A stretch of DNA of 64,000 nucleotides from Rosistilla carotiformis (GTDB taxonomy: Bacteria; Planctomycetota; Planctomycetia; Pirellulales; Pirellulaceae), in assembly GCF_007753095.1 (NCBI RefSeq), contig NZ_CP036348.1:3348001-3412000 (forward strand). The letters run 5' to 3'. The translations under genes were made by a program, and so were the position numbers. Positions 38,447 to 47,800 of the stretch are shown here, piece after piece; the stretch's first letter is position 1, and each line of letters begins with the position of its first letter. Below the pieces are notes generated by a model that was not told the DNA's origin, did not search any database, and saw only the letters and a program-made list of their open reading frames with translations.

Positions 38447-39811
38447 ATGACAAGGCCCCATTTGCCTAAGCGACGGCTCGTCAACTCTCGAACCATCGCC
38501 ACTGCGGTGTGGATGTTTGCACTGGTTATGCCCGCGTTGGGGCAGAAGTTGGACATCGAGAAAGAGAGCGTTATACGGAGCGGACGCGCTGACGGGCGTC
38601 ATTTGAGTACACGTGGATTTCAGCAGTATCTCTTACGGAACGCGCAGCCCAAACTGGCATTCGACCCGGAGTTCACATCGGATGAATTCGCGCAGTGGCA
38701 GTCGCAGGTGCGGGGCAAGTTGTTGGAACTGATGAATTTCCCGGAACTGGTCGCTCAGCCCGAATCACGCCGGCTTTGGATTCGAAAACGGGAAGGGTAT
38801 GTGCTGCAGAAATGGGAACTCTATCCCGAACCGGGCAGCGTTGTTCCCTTTCTCGTGCTGGTTCCCAACAGCGCGACACCCGCAAATCCGGCACCGGCGA
38901 TCATGTGCATCCCCGGTTCATCGGGGACCAAAGAGAATCTGGCGGGCGAGCCGCCGCTGGGGCCGGCATTTAAGCCGGATGACCGCAATCATGATGGCTG
39001 GCTTCACGCGCAGCGTAATCAGCAGGCGGTGCAATATGCCCGCGCGGGTTTTGTCGCGGTGGCGGTCGATCATCCAGGAACCGGAGAACTGTCGGACCTG
39101 GCCCGGTATCGTGGCACCACGATGGACGATCGCAATACAATTTCTCGCTACCTGATCGACATGGGGCGCAGCTTTATCGCCCTCTCTGTGTTCCAGAAAC
39201 TTCAGATCCTGGAGTGGTTGCGCGATCAACCGCACGTCGACGTCGATCGCATCGCCGTCAGTGGTCATTCGCTTGGAACAGAGGCTGTGCTGGCGCTGGC
39301 CGTGCTCGACCCGCAGATCCAAGCCATCGTGTGGAACGATTATCTTGCCGCCACGATGGAACGGGCGAAAGCCAGCACCAAACCGAACCACCGTGGGCTC
39401 AGGCCCGGTGCGAACTGGTTAGGCCACTCCGTTCCGGGACTGTGGCAGTGGTTCGACTATCCCGACTTGGTCGCCGCCATCGCGCCCCGTCCGCTGATCG
39501 TGACCGAAGGGGGACCGACCCATTCGCTGAACCTTGTGCGCAAGGCGTATCAGATCGCCGGAGCTGCGGATAATGTTTCGATCCACTACTACCCGCAATA
39601 CCATGATCCGGCCAAACGACGCGATGGCAAGCCGATCCCCGAAGGCCTGAGTTCAACCGAATGGTTGGACTACGCCAACGTGCATGCCGCGCACCACTAC
39701 TTCAAGGGGTACCTTGCGGTTCCGTGGTTGACGGGGCAGTTTCAGCTGCCGGATCCCGGGGAAGTCTATCCGCCGGCACCGCCCGAGGCGGCGCAAACGC
39801 TGCTGAAGTGA
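38447..39811 (+). CDS. Exported alpha/beta hydrolase (acetyl xylan esterase/dienelactone-hydrolase-like)
   Basis: The 454 aa product has an N-terminal signal (R-T-I-A-T-A-V-W-M-F-A-L-V-M-P-A-L-G-Q) and an alpha/beta hydrolase core. The nucleophile elbow is G-H-S-L-G near residue 273; an oxyanion-type region P-G-S-S-G-T-K lies near 160, A-V-D-H-P-G-T-G near 205, and a likely late acid and histidine in D-Y-A-N-V-H-A-A-H near the end. The substrate is unknown; planctomycete homologues often act on acetylated or sulfated polysaccharides, but no carbohydrate genes are adjacent. GGAG lies 7 bases before the ATG. It appears to be a single-gene transcript. Confidence 0.85.
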   Translation: MTRPHLPKRRLVNSRTIATAVWMFALVMPALGQKLDIEKESVIRSGRADGRHLSTRGFQQYLLRNAQPKLAFDPEFTSDEFAQWQSQVRGKLLELMNFPELVAQPESRRLWIRKREGYVLQKWELYPEPGSVVPFLVLVPNSATPANPAPAIMCIPGSSGTKENLAGEPPLGPAFKPDDRNHDGWLHAQRNQQAVQYARAGFVAVAVDHPGTGELSDLARYRGTTMDDRNTISRYLIDMGRSFIALSVFQKLQILEWLRDQPHVDVDRIAVSGHSLGTEAVLALAVLDPQIQAIVWNDYLAATMERAKASTKPNHRGLRPGANWLGHSVPGLWQWFDYPDLVAAIAPRPLIVTEGGPTHSLNLVRKAYQIAGAADNVSIHYYPQYHDPAKRRDGKPIPEGLSSTEWLDYANVHAAHHYFKGYLAVPWLTGQFQLPDPGEVYPPAPPEAAQTLLK

Positions 39812-39927
39812 CTGGAAGAGTCTGCGAGGCGCCGCAGGTGTGGCCTGTACCCTCGCGCGCCAGCGAGCCGCAGCATGCTTTGGCTTTTGGTCATCAAATG
39901 CAGCAGTCCTTCGTGTATCGCCGGTGT

Positions 39928-40878
39928 TTATAAATGAAACCCGAAGAGCCGCGCGGCGTTTCCTCCGAAGACCTTGCTCCGGTCCTCGTCGCTGAACGCG
40001 GGAAGCATTTGGGCGATCTGTTGCCGGTACTGTCGGTAGGACGCGTCCGTTGTCTCGGCGTTAAATCCTCCTCCGTAGATCAGTCGCTCAGCGCCCCATA
40101 ATTCGGCTAGCCGACGCACCACCGGCTTCACATCCCGGTGCGGATATTTATTCTGGTCTGGCATCGCCGCTAACTTCATCACCGTGTTCGGTAACTCCGA
40201 CCAACGCAGCACCACCGCGTGTTCCTCTGGCGTCCCCTGCATCGGTCGGCCCAGGTGGTCAATGATGACTCGAGTCTCTCGGTAGCGACGGAGATAGGGA
40301 TCCAGCCGTTCTGCATAACGAGGTTCCAAGTGGATCTGCATTGCGACACCCGCATCGGTAGCGATCGACCACAACCGATCAAGCTCCGGAGTGTCCCACG
40401 GGGGCATACGACCCGGCGCGTAAGCGTGCAGACGAGTCGCAACGATATGCTCCTCGTGCTGCCGCAAAAATTGCGGCAGGCGACGTAGCGAATTTGGTTG
40501 GTCTGCAAAGAAGAGGCAGGTCCCCTTCAAACGTCCTTTGCCGACTTCGATACAGTGTTCCAAGTAGCGATGGTCATCCTGGTAGGGTTCGGGATGAACG
40601 ACAATCGCGCGATCCACCCCCGCACCGTTCATCCGCTCCAGTAGAAACTCGGGCGTTGCCGCTCGTCCAGGCCGATAAGGCGCATTTGGGTGATACGGAA
40701 AACGCGCATCATCCGGTCCCGCGAAACAGTGAAGATGGGCATCGACCACCATCGACGTATCGCTGGCACCGTGTGCTACCGACAAGGACGTCGAAACGGC
40801 AAGCCCGGCGGCGATGACGCCCATCGCTTCTCGCCGATTTGGTAGGCGTTGTTTTTCATAACCCAAACGATCGATCAT
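39928..40878 (-). CDS. Exported amidohydrolase (Amidohydro-2, TIM-barrel metal-dependent hydrolase)
   Basis: The 316 aa product begins with P-N-R-R-E-A-M-G-V-I-A-A-G-L-A-V, a Tat-like signal ending near A-H-G-A. The metal-site start V-D-A-H-L-H lies near 44-49, and Q-I-H near 175 and D-H-L-G-R-P near 208 follow in order. The last strand, usually Y-G-S-D-W-P with a metal Asp, reads Y-G-G-G-F-N here, so the expected Asp is missing. It may therefore have altered chemistry or be inactive. The family includes lactonases and decarboxylases; the substrate is unknown. No operon partner is seen. Confidence 0.85.
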   Translation of the reverse strand: MIDRLGYEKQRLPNRREAMGVIAAGLAVSTSLSVAHGASDTSMVVDAHLHCFAGPDDARFPYHPNAPYRPGRAATPEFLLERMNGAGVDRAIVVHPEPYQDDHRYLEHCIEVGKGRLKGTCLFFADQPNSLRRLPQFLRQHEEHIVATRLHAYAPGRMPPWDTPELDRLWSIATDAGVAMQIHLEPRYAERLDPYLRRYRETRVIIDHLGRPMQGTPEEHAVVLRWSELPNTVMKLAAMPDQNKYPHRDVKPVVRRLAELWGAERLIYGGGFNAETTDASYRQYRQQIAQMLPAFSDEDRSKVFGGNAARLFGFHL

Positions 40879-41016
40879 TCGTTGAAACTCACAAGTTGCG
40901 GTAGGAATTTTCGTGCGGAGCGATTGGCTTCTCTTGAGCGTCTAGTCTAGTCGATATCGCGGTGAAAGATGAATCCTGGCCGTGAAGTCTCTCCGCGTAC
41001 GAAACCCACTCTCGGC

Positions 41017-41472
41017 TTAAAGGTGGTTCATTGTCAGGACTTTGACAATCATCCAAATTACCAATGCGCCGCGTGCCGTCCAGGCTGCGGTGCGGATCCA
41101 ATTTGATCGCACCAGCCAGCGATGGACGTCGGAACGATAGCCGTTCGCCAGACTTCGGTGGCACGGAACCTGAATGGCCGCGGTCGAAATCCAAATGGCA
41201 ATGACCAAGAAAAGTCCGAATAACGCCGCCGACTTGGGAATCTCCGCCGGTAAATAGAAGACCAGCAAGAGAGAGCTGATGGCTTCTGACAGCATGGGAG
41301 GGCCAACGATGAACGTGATTAAGAATTGATGTCGCCTCTGGTAGACGATGAAACGACGCTTGCCGACACCGTCGAACAAAGGGTAATGGACGACTTGAAT
41401 CGTCCAAATCAATCCGACCAGAAAGAGCGTGGCGACAAGATTGATGATCAACAGAAGGATTGGAAACGGCAC
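41017..41472 (-). CDS. Small integral membrane protein, four predicted helices
   Basis: The 151 aa product has hydrophobic segments at about 3-25, 48-72, 80-103 and 128-148. A motif W-T-I-Q-V-V-H-Y-P-L-F follows the first helix, and R-R-H-Q-F-L-I-T precedes the second. The V-H-Y-P pattern recurs in a family of uncharacterised bacterial membrane proteins; I cannot name a function. GTG at 41472 is the start. It stands 138 bases from the amidohydrolase gene on the same strand. Confidence 0.72.
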   Translation of the reverse strand: MPFPILLLIINLVATLFLVGLIWTIQVVHYPLFDGVGKRRFIVYQRRHQFLITFIVGPPMLSEAISSLLLVFYLPAEIPKSAALFGLFLVIAIWISTAAIQVPCHRSLANGYRSDVHRWLVRSNWIRTAAWTARGALVIWMIVKVLTMNHL

Positions 41473-42072
41473 CGTGACGGTTGCTCATCTAGATTTGCGG
41501 AGACTTCGTGGGATTCGATGTTTCTATTCTATCGGTGTATCAAGCAGGGAGATCGCAAACCGCGTGGGGGCGCTGTGTGTTTTCGGAGAGATCCTGACGG
41601 GGACCCCGCCTTTATCAAGGTCTTCGCTCCTTGCCCGTTGGCATGCTACCGTGTGGGGATCCAATAAGTTTTCGGCGCATTCAACAGCAACCGCGGTAGC
41701 GGAGTGCGTTGAGTGCCAGGCAAAAGAACAAAAGGACGGGCTTTTGGCGTGCTACGGCAGGTTCACTCTACCAGGCGGGAAAACTGACACGCTGCAGAGT
41801 GCGGGAATGAATCTACGGGGGCGTGGGAACATGTCGGGTGCCCAGTTTTTGGCAATCACTTCTAACCGTAGATCGCTCTCCATCGGATCGGTCAGAAGCG
41901 GTCGCTCAGTTGTGGTGAGCAGGCTTGCCCAGAGTGTTGAAAGCGAGGGGCATCGTCGGATGTTGGCCCAGTGCGCCCGCCTCGGAACTCTTAGCCGCTT
42001 TCACCCTCCCCATGACTCTCGCCTGCTACGCTACGCAATGGTCTGCGAAACCACGGTTCCTTGATGACCGTT
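41473..42072. other. Intergenic region without a recognisable gene
   Basis: This 600-base stretch contains only short or compositionally biased frames. None resembles a known family, and I see no strong repeat or hairpin. Confidence 0.45.
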
Positions 42073-42477
42073 TTACGTTTGCATGGCGCTGGGGTCCATC
42101 CAAAACATTTCCCAGACGTGGCCATCCAGATCGGCGAGGTTTCGGTTGTACATGAACCCTAAATCCTGCTTCGGATTGATGTCGGCGGTGCCACCGTGTG
42201 TGGCAGCGACCTCGTTCAGTTTGTCGACCGCTTCTCGATCATCACAGGACAGTGCCAGCATCACTTCGCTTGAATCTGCCGAAGGAATTGGGCGACTCGT
42301 GAATGTCCGCCACTTATGGTGAGTCAGCAGCATGACGTAGATCGTCTCGCTCCACACCATGCAGGCAGTCGCTTCGTCAGAAAATTGCGGGTTGTTCTTA
42401 AATCCCAGCGCGTCGTAGAAGGCCATGGATGCCTTCAGGTCAGCGACAGGTAAGTTGACGAAGATCATTTTTGTCAT
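42073..42477 (-). CDS. VOC family (glyoxalase/bleomycin-resistance-like) protein
   Basis: The 134 aa product has the single-module VOC fold: I-F-V-N-L-P-V-A-D-L-K-A-S-M-A-F-Y-D-A-L-G-F at the start, and D-L-D-G-H-V-W-E-M-F-W-M-D near the end. The E-x-F-W / D-G-H residues would contribute metal ligands. Such proteins are often dimeric and of unknown substrate, lactoylglutathione-lyase-like in name only. AAGGAG lies 7 bases before the ATG. It heads a run of small minus-strand genes (helix-hairpin-helix, SRPBCC) that commonly travel together. Confidence 0.9.
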   Translation of the reverse strand: MTKMIFVNLPVADLKASMAFYDALGFKNNPQFSDEATACMVWSETIYVMLLTHHKWRTFTSRPIPSADSSEVMLALSCDDREAVDKLNEVAATHGGTADINPKQDLGFMYNRNLADLDGHVWEMFWMDPSAMQT

Positions 42478-42517
42478 TTCGTTTCTCCTTGGATCTTTCT
42501 CGTTGAGCGTTACCTTT

Positions 42518-42811
42518 TTACTCCGTCGGATCCCGGAAACCGAGACCCGCCGCCTCTAAGCTGGCGCGGAGAATATTGACTGCTTTCGGTCCCATCCCGT
42601 GAAGTTGGGACAGTTCGTGTTCCGTGATCGTGGTCAGTTGGTCCATCGATGGAAGCTTGGCCGCTACCAATGCTCGAAGCGCTGGGCGAGCAATGCCCTT
42701 TGGAAAGTTCGCTTTGATCGAGTCGGTTTGTGCGTCGCTCGCCAACCGCTGATTTGGGGCGTGGGGATGCGGGCATTGATCTCCGTTGGTGATCTTCTTA
42801 TCTCCGGACAT
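42518..42811 (-). CDS. Small helix-hairpin-helix DNA-binding-type protein
   Basis: The 97 aa product has, in its C-terminal half, P-K-G-I-A-R-P-A-L-R-A-L-V-A-A-K followed by L-H-G-M-G-P-K-A-V-N-I-L-R near 74-86. This is the helix-hairpin-helix of RNA polymerase alpha-C-terminal-like small proteins. The first 35 residues are polar and probably disordered. ATG 42811 is chosen; the frame is open further upstream but would run into the SRPBCC gene. Its function is unknown; non-specific DNA binding is likely. It lies between the SRPBCC and VOC genes on the same strand. Confidence 0.75.
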   Translation of the reverse strand: MSGDKKITNGDQCPHPHAPNQRLASDAQTDSIKANFPKGIARPALRALVAAKLPSMDQLTTITEHELSQLHGMGPKAVNILRASLEAAGLGFRDPTE

Positions 42812-42843
42812 TGTTTCAGCGCACTCTGGTTCTAATCGGGGAG

Positions 42844-43302
42844 TCAAGCATCCTCGGGCATCTCCAGCTCGACAAGGTTTGCAAGTTGAATAAGCGACTC
42901 CTGCCAGCCGAGGTAACACCTTTCTACAGGAATCGCTGTCGGCAGACCTTCGTGAACGATTTCAATTTCGGTGCCGCAACTTAAAGTTCTCAAGGTAATG
43001 GTCTTCGTCATGTCGCCGGCCAGATTGGGATCATCGAACTTGTCAGCGATGCGAATCCGCTTGCCTGGAATCAATTCAACAAAAGTGCTTTCAAACGAGG
43101 TGCTGAAACCCTTTTTGAAATGGGTGAAATTCATGTGGTAACTGCCGCCCACTCGCGGGACGATTCGGTCGATTTTCCCTAGAAAGCCATACGGTGGCAG
43201 CCACCGGCACAAGGCTTCCGGATCAAGAAAGGCTTTGTACACACGTTCAGGAGGAGCACGCAGCACGCGATGAAGATGGATGGTGTTTGGTAAATCGGGC
43301 AT
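42844..43302 (-). CDS. SRPBCC / AHSA1-family protein
   Basis: The 152 aa product has the START-like AHSA1 pattern: H-R-V-L-R-A-P-P-E-R-V-Y-K-A-F-L-D-P-E-A-L-C-R-W-L-P-P near 7-33, then G-G-S-Y-H-M-N-F, and G-W-Q-E-S-L-I-Q-L-A-N-L-V-E at the end. These proteins form a hydrophobic cavity; the ligand is unknown. ATG 43302 was chosen because the domain begins about six residues later; an in-frame ATG at 43377 would add 25 residues with no domain match. It lies 32 bases before the helix-hairpin-helix gene, probably in one transcript. Confidence 0.88.
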   Translation of the reverse strand: MPDLPNTIHLHRVLRAPPERVYKAFLDPEALCRWLPPYGFLGKIDRIVPRVGGSYHMNFTHFKKGFSTSFESTFVELIPGKRIRIADKFDDPNLAGDMTKTITLRTLSCGTEIEIVHEGLPTAIPVERCYLGWQESLIQLANLVELEMPEDA

Positions 43303-43492
43303 GGAAGCTTCTCTTGTTAATGGGGTTCGTTTGATTGTTAGTCGATTGGGATTCTCTCGAATCGACATCTTCTGCAACTTTATTTGCCGGACGGCCTACG
43401 CGTTTTCTACCGCCCCATCCATATTGCGCAGACGTTAGATATATGACGACGTGTGATCGCATCCCGTTCTCTTTCGGTTAGGATTGCAGTAC

Positions 43493-43762
43493 CTATTCTT
43501 CGACACTCCAGATTTCGATAAATCGGCCGTTCGGAATGCGAAACCGATGCATGAGGGCATTGTCATTGTCATTCGCAGACGTGCGAACCGGAGAATGCAC
43601 CGCGACGAGATCGACCCCGGTCCGCAGGACTTCGAGCATTTTGTGGATCCTCAAAGTCGATTGGCTCAATTGCTCGCTGAATAATTGCGGCGAATATCGG
43701 CGGCGCTTAGGTCGCTGTTGGTTCATGAACAGCTGGGATCGTCGCCTGGATTGTGTAGGCAC
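43493..43762 (-). pseudogene. C-terminal remnant of an NTF2-like / SnoaL-like protein
   Basis: The last ~30 codons of this frame read A-L-M-H-R-F-R-I-P-N-G-R-F-I-E-I-W-S-V. This is the end of SnoaL/NTF2-like domains, which close with a strand pattern F-R-x-x-x-G-K-I-x-E-x-W. The preceding ~60 codons do not resemble the N-terminal part of the fold and are rich in Arg/Ser/Gln, so the gene looks truncated at its 5' end. It lies with other small ligand-binding-type genes. The family is inferred from one short motif. Confidence 0.5.
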
Positions 43763-43932
43763 TTAAATAGGTCGACACGAGCGCTTGTTAAGCATGCGAT
43801 TAACGGGGATGGATTTGGCCACGAACCCGAAGCGAACGGTCGTGATTTTCCACGAAAGTGATTGCATTCCCAAATGCTTAAGCCAGTAAGAGTGCCACAC
43901 GTTGGCTAGATCGTCTTCAGGCTTGTTCTTGT

Positions 43933-44284
43933 GTGCCTGCCCTGAAACGGGAAGTCTTGCTTGAGTATTTTGAGCGCATGTCTGCGTCGACTGAACTTGC
44001 TGATGCCGACGTTTCTGTAGCCATCAGCCATCCGTCACGCCACCCTATGTTGGAAGCGCTCATTGAGGCGGAGCGGCCTGTGACCGTGATTGCCGAGGAG
44101 TTCAAGATGAGTCGGACCGCGGTTTCGTAGTATCTTCGCGTGCATCCATAATCCTCGACTTTTTGCAGCACAACGACACGGCGAAGAGTATCGGTACCGT
44201 TTGGTTTGCGATCGAGTAGGCCCCATGGGGAACTGGATCGCACACTACGAACCGTTCTGGGAAAAATATCATCAGCGCCACCAA
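43933..44284 (+). pseudogene. Broken ArsR-family transcriptional regulator
   Basis: The frame at 43933-44130 reads A-D-V-S-V-A-I-S-H-P-S-R-H-P-M-L-E-A-L ... F-K-M-S-R-T-A-V-S. This is an ArsR winged helix up to the recognition helix, and an in-frame TAG at 44128-44130 falls where a Gln/Lys codon is expected. Translation past the stop continues Y-L-R-V-H-P and then a second stop. From 44225 another frame resumes with W-I-A-H-Y-E-P-F-W-E-K-Y, the typical ArsR C-terminal helix. A nonsense change plus a frame change therefore seem to have inactivated it. It precedes an SRPBCC remnant, the classic ArsR-SRPBCC pair. Confidence 0.65.
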
Positions 44285-44420
44285 GCCCATGTCGTGAACG
44301 GCGACGAACAGGTGATCGAAACCATCCATCGTGACGTAGTCTTTCCGAAGCCGCCGGAAGCGGTTTGGTAATCATTCGCCAGTAGGGCTGCACTGAGCGC
44401 GTGGTCGTACTCAAATGATT
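44285..44420 (+). pseudogene. N-terminal remnant of an SRPBCC/AHSA1 gene
   Basis: The reading V-I-E-T-I-H-R-D-V-V-F-P-K-P-P-E-A-V-W is the standard start of an AHSA1-type domain and is followed by TAA (44369-44371) exactly where R-A-L-T-D-P should come. The next codons, A-A-L-S-A-W, still match the family, but the rest has drifted. It overlaps the end of the ArsR remnant, as the intact pair usually does. Start and end are approximate. Confidence 0.55.
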
Positions 44421-44814
44421 GCCACGGGGTGAGGATGGCTTTGCACGAACCGGTGCGAAGATCAAGCTGCGAGTTTTGGCAGCCGTGCCGGAACTAACGA
44501 CCACCCGTGAGTCTGTTGGAGATTTCCTCTGGCCCGACGCTGCGGTCCCGGATTCATTGCCGTTTCGTAAGGCGTTTCACAGCGATGATCGCCGTAGCCT
44601 GGATGAAATCGCAATGCCTGAATTGGTCGGACTGATTCAATCTGAAAGACAGCATCTTGAGAGCGAGGATCCAGCCCTCGCCTACGCCCGAGAAATTGGT
44701 TTGGCCCGCTTGGCGAAATCCGCTCGAGAGCGAATCGACATGGCGATCGAAATTGCCAGTGGCACCCGTTCCGAAATCGTTGTCGATCCAATGGGGGAGC
44801 CGCCCGGGAAATGA
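44419..44814 (+). CDS. Hypothetical protein, possibly a gene remnant
   Basis: This frame of up to 131 codons has coherent amphipathic, acidic C-terminal helices (E-L-V-G-L-I-Q-S-E-R-Q-H-L and A-R-E-I-G-L-A-R-L-A-K-S-A-R-E-R-I). I do not recognise a family. There is no clear ribosome site, and the beginning lies inside the SRPBCC remnant, so it may be the 3' part of a broken gene. Its stop is 9 bases from the convergent stop of the large ATPase gene. Confidence 0.4.
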   Translation: MPRGEDGFARTGAKIKLRVLAAVPELTTTRESVGDFLWPDAAVPDSLPFRKAFHSDDRRSLDEIAMPELVGLIQSERQHLESEDPALAYAREIGLARLAKSARERIDMAIEIASGTRSEIVVDPMGEPPGK

Positions 44815-44823
44815 ACGCGATTT

Positions 44824-47800
44824 CTAAGGCTTCTTCGGTTTGGCTGCCGACGAGAGATCGTCTTGCAGTCGTTGGTAGTCTTTCAGGCAGGCGTCGACAG
44901 CTTTGGCGATGTTATCGTATTCGGGGCCTTTGGTTCCCACGGCGGTTAACAGTGGGATCCATTGTTGCATCAATTGGAACTGCGTCTTGACGACATCCAA
45001 CATCACGCGCGGCACCTTGTGCTGGACCATTACTTTTTGAGGCGGTGGGCCGGACGAGTTTTGTTGAGCGAGGGTCGTCAGCTGGGTCGAGGTGCTGCCG
45101 AGCGTCTCGCTCAACTGTTGCCCAACGGCTAACATCCCATTGCGGAACGACGCCAGTTCATCGTGCAGCCGATCGGTTTGTGAATTGTCGTTGCCGGCAA
45201 CGGCTTGAACCATCACGCGGCGGATCGATTCCAAACCGTCGCGCAATCCGCCCAACTGTTTCATCAACTGGCCGACTTGATCGCCGCTGTCGAGTCCCTG
45301 GAAACGGACGCTCTCCGAAAACGCATATTTGATCGCTTCCCAACGCTCCGTCTCTTCGGGCTTCAGGATTCCCATCAACTCTTTGAACTTCAGAACGTTC
45401 GATTCGTTGTCGGTCGTCAGCGTTTGCGAATCCTGTTCGTAGTTGCCGACGATCAGCGATTGCAGTTCTCGATCGTTCATCACCGCGACCACCTTTTCGG
45501 CGATACGGTTCATGTTGCGGTAACTGCCCTGCAATTTGAATGGTGGTTCGGTGCGGTAGGCGTCCGCCTGGGCGGCCGAACGAATGTATTGGCGATTGAC
45601 TCGCAGCACGACGTCGCGAACCTTGATTAGTTTTCGCAGCACGCTGTACATCTCGCGAACCTGATCCATCGACAGGTTGCTCTCCAGATCGATCCCTTCC
45701 ATCGAACCAAGGGTTGCCGCGCGGATCAACGTCCGCGCGTCGCGAGGGCTCGCGCTGGCCAGCGGTTGCAGGGCGGTGTTGCTGGTCAGACAGTTCTCCA
45801 GATAACTCATCTCAAACGCTTCCGCCGAATCGCCGATGATCTCGCCGAGGTTGTAGACGTCGGCGCGATTGCTGAGCATGTCGGGGATCTGGAAGCGATC
45901 GCCACTTTCGGTGTACGGGTTTCCGGCCATCACCACGGCAACACGTCGGCCGCGGAAATCGTAGGTCCGCGTCTTGCCCTTCCAAACGCCTTCGATCTTA
46001 CGAGTCGCATCGCACAGGGAGATGAACTTCTGCAGCAGTTCGGGATGCGTGTGCTGGATATCGTCCAGATACAGCATCACGTTGTCCCCCATTTCGAGCG
46101 CTAGATTCAAACGCTCGATCTCTTCGCGAGCCGCGGCGTTGGGAGCTTCGGACGGATCCAAGGAGGTCACGCCATGACCGATCGCCGGGCCGTTGATCTT
46201 CATAAAGATGATCCCCAGCCGATTGGCGATGTATTCCATCAGGGTTGTCTTGCCGTAACCGGGAGGACTGATCAGCAGCAGCAGGCCCATCCGATCGGTC
46301 CGCTTCCCCTCGCCCGCCACGCCGATCTGTTTCGCCAAGTTGTCGCCGATCATCGGCAGATAGACTTCGTCCAACAAGCGGTTGCGAACAAAGCTGGTTA
46401 GGACCCGCGGCCGGAACTCTTCCAGCTTCATCGCGTCGCGAGCCTCGTCGACCAGTCGCTGTTTCGTGTCGTGCAAACGTTGGAAACGCGGAACGGTCTC
46501 ACGCGTGAAGTGTCCCAAGCGTTGGAAGATGTCGTGGTAGCGGAGCGTCATCTGCCCCTTGTTGATGCGGCGATGGGCGCCCGCGAGATTGGTCAATTCC
46601 ACCGCGACGTGCGCATCGGAGATTTGAGCCGGATCGGGAGCACCGTCGATCAGCAGCCGCGCCAGTTCGTCTCGATAGAGATCGTTCGGATCGAGTTCAT
46701 CGTGGTCGTCGTGCATCGTCAAAAACGCGGAGGACCAGTTGCGGGCCAAGACCATCGATTCGGCTGGCTGTTTGGCGTTGTCTTTCAGGCCCGCAGCGAC
46801 CAAGCTCTGGCGTTCTTCCCCGACAACGTGTTCGCAAAAGTCTTCGTACAACCGCGCTGCCCGACGGCTAACGACCGGGAGATCGCTGGGGTCGACCAAT
46901 TGATCGAACAGGTAGGCGGCAGCTTCCTCGGGCCGGACGTCGGCAAAGAGGTTCGCAAAAGTCGGATCATCCGCGATTTCCGCGGTCAAACGGGCGCGGA
47001 ACTCGACGGCCGGGTGGGCTTGGGGGAAAGCCTGGGCCAATTTTTGGAAGCCCCCAATCCAGCCGGTGTACATCTTACGCATGCCGCCAATCAGCAGATG
47101 CGACCACCAATACCAGGCCGCCGCTCGGACGTCGGGGCGATGTTTGGCCAGACCGATCGTGCGGTCGATCTTCAGCAGCGCGGCCAATAGCTTCGCTGCG
47201 TCGTGATCGTGAACGCCCTTGGCGTAGCCTTCGGAGTAACGTCCCGACATCTGCTGTTGCACCCAACGGATCTGTTCAGCTTCGGAGAGCCGCTCGAACG
47301 TCCGCTTGTCCATGTGCGGGGCGGTATCGGCGTCTCGTTTCGATTCGGAAGACTCCTCCTCCGCGTCATCGCTCCCCGAGTCGTTGGAGTCTTTGGCGAA
47401 GTGTTTTCGCCGCGACGGATGCGACAGTTCTTGGTAGAGCGCGTACGCCAGATACTCTCCGCGATAGACATCGCGGTTTTCGCTGACCACTTCCTGGTTC
47501 ATCAGGTCGTGGGCGTCATCGAGATCGGGATGCGACAGCGGTTCAAAAAATTGAGTCCCCGTCAGGTGGAGGTTCAGTTGATCGTTGCGCATCACCGTCG
47601 TCAGATCCAACGTCTGGGTGTTGACGCCAAATTGATGTTTGCCCAATTTGATCCCGGTGCCGCCGTCGACAAACAGCTCCTGACGATCCTTCAACTGACG
47701 GATCGCATCTTCGCGAACGCTCTTCAGTCGGCTTTGGATGTCTTCGATCCGGACGGTGTCGTCCAATTCGGTCAGTTGATTGACGATGCCTCGCACCTTA

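Noticed and set aside
41429-42064. Plus-strand frame of 211 codons beside the small membrane protein
   Set aside because: Low-similarity composition, no motif, partly antisense to the membrane protein gene.
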